A stretch of DNA of 30,342 nucleotides, from the NCBI GenBank assembly GCA_035620975.1, contig DASPFV010000081.1, positions 1-30,342 on the forward strand, in the 5' to 3' direction. This DNA is from DASPFV01 sp035620975. Lineage in GTDB: Bacteria > Acidobacteriota > Vicinamibacteria > Vicinamibacterales > 2-12-FULL-66-21. The notes under the pieces were generated by a model. The model saw only the letters and a program-made list of their open reading frames with translations, made no database searches and was not told the origin of the DNA. The position numbers were made by a program, and so were the translations under genes. This document shows positions 29,637 to 30,342 of the stretch, one piece after another. Within the stretch, counting starts at the first letter, position 1. Each line of letters begins with the position of its first letter.

Positions 29637-30342
29637 TCAGTAGCGGTAGTGCGCTGGCTTGTACGGTCCTTCCACCGGCACGCCGATGTACTGCGCCTGC
29701 TCGGGCGTCAGCTTCGTGAGCTGCACGCCCAGGTGCGACAGGTGGAGGCGGGCGACCTCCTCGTCGAGGTGCTTCGGCAGGATGTACACCTTCCGCTCGT
29801 ACTTCTCGTTGTGCTGGTGGAGCTCGAGCTGCGCGATGACCTGGTTGGTGAACGAGGCTGACATCACGAAGCTGGGGTGGCCGGTCGCGCAGCCGAGGTT
29901 GAGCAGGCGGCCTTCCGCCAGGACCATGACGCTGTGGCCGTCGGGGAAGCGCCACTCGTCGTACTGCGGCTTGATGTTGATCCGCTGGATGCCCTTCACC
30001 TTCTTCAGGCCGGCCATGTCGATCTCGTTGTCGAAGTGCCCGATGTTGCCGACGATCGCCTTGTCCTTCATCCGGGCCATGTGCGCGGCGGTGATGAGGT
30101 TGACGTTGCCGGTCGCGGTGATGAAGATGTCGGCCCGCTCGACGACGTTGTCGAGGGTGTTGACCTCGTAGCCCTCCATCGCCGCCTGCAGCGCGCAGAT
30201 CGGATCGATCTCGGTGATGACGACGCGGCAGCCCTGGCCGCGCAGCGCCTGCGCGCAGCCCTTGCCGACCTCCCCGAAGCCCAGCACCACCGCCAGCTTG
30301 CCGCCCAGCATGACGTCAGTCGCGCGGTTCAGGCCGTCCACG
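29637..30342 (-). CDS. ahcY: S-adenosylhomocysteine hydrolase, C-terminal part (gene continues beyond the right edge)
   Basis: AhcY reversibly splits S-adenosylhomocysteine into adenosine and homocysteine, which keeps methylation reactions running. The window holds about 235 codons, from the NAD-binding Rossmann segment to the end. VVLGFGEVGKGCAQALRGQG is the GxGxxG loop. VITEIDPICALQAAMEGY, ATGNVNLI, VGNIGHFDNEIDM and the C-terminal LTPEQAQYIGVPVEGPYKPAHYRY are near-universal AhcY signatures. The last residues include the Lys and Tyr that reach into the NAD site of the neighbouring subunit. The codon at 30341 is internal (VDGLNRATDVM), so the start lies outside the window. The N-terminal substrate-binding domain is not visible. 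This is a housekeeping gene. Confidence 0.97.
   Translation of the reverse strand, partial: VDGLNRATDVMLGGKLAVVLGFGEVGKGCAQALRGQGCRVVITEIDPICALQAAMEGYEVNTLDNVVERADIFITATGNVNLITAAHMARMKDKAIVGNIGHFDNEIDMAGLKKVKGIQRINIKPQYDEWRFPDGHSVMVLAEGRLLNLGCATGHPSFVMSASFTNQVIAQLELHQHNEKYERKVYILPKHLDEEVARLHLSHLGVQLTKLTPEQAQYIGVPVEGPYKPAHYRY

Overview
This is a 30.3 kb, very GC-rich bacterial window (about two thirds G+C by eye). The gene content points to an Acidobacteriota genome, most likely the Vicinamibacteria: paired Oar-like TonB-dependent receptors with an N-terminal carboxypeptidase-regulatory domain, sulfatase-like enzymes fused to TPR repeats, WD40-like (PD40) exported proteins, P1-family and M20 peptidases, and iterated oligomers between genes. 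The assignment is inference from gene types; no rRNA or other marker is present. I see no tRNA, rRNA, CRISPR array, transposase or phage gene.

Layout. (1) 1-1373: the C-terminal part of an AlkB-type dioxygenase, then a gene-poor stretch holding a decayed second copy of the alkB 3' end and a 51-codon ORF that runs into it. (2) 1374-4890, plus strand: an exported Sel1-repeat protein coupled to an exported protein of unknown function, then a PhoX-like (DUF839) beta-propeller protein. (3) 4982-7782, minus strand: an FAD-dependent monooxygenase and an exported PD40 beta-propeller, separated by a GATTG-type repeat array. (4) 8032-11604, plus strand: a tightly overlapping three-gene operon encoding a cupredoxin-like protein with a full type 1 copper ligand set, a membrane sensor with an HD-GYP c-di-GMP phosphodiesterase domain, and an outer-membrane barrel. 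A sigma-54-like promoter lies upstream. (5) 12153-22784: two tandem Oar-like TonB-dependent receptors bracketed by two sulfatase-like/TPR fusion proteins, one on each strand. The receptors share promoter-distal sequence boxes as well as protein sequence. (6) 22838-25377, minus strand: a tartrate/D-malate-type dehydrogenase and a sodium:solute symporter. (7) 25545-29566, plus strand: an M20 deacylase/peptidase, a P1-family Ntn-type aminopeptidase and a Tat-exported PhoD-like phosphatase. (8) The 3' part of ahcY on the minus strand runs off the right edge.

How it fits together. Most products are predicted to be exported or envelope-bound. Regions 5-7 look like a nutrient-acquisition neighbourhood: outer-membrane receptors, membrane-anchored hydrolases of the alkaline phosphatase superfamily, a Na+-coupled importer, and enzymes acting on hydroxy-acids and N-acyl/peptide substrates. 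Region 4 looks like a signalling unit joining a copper protein, c-di-GMP turnover and an outer-membrane channel. Nearly every intergenic gap carries a short array with a 7-bp period, but with a different unit in each gap. Two genes (the sulfatase-like gene at 12153 and the M20 gene at 25545) have -10-like elements so close to the start codon that leaderless transcripts are likely.
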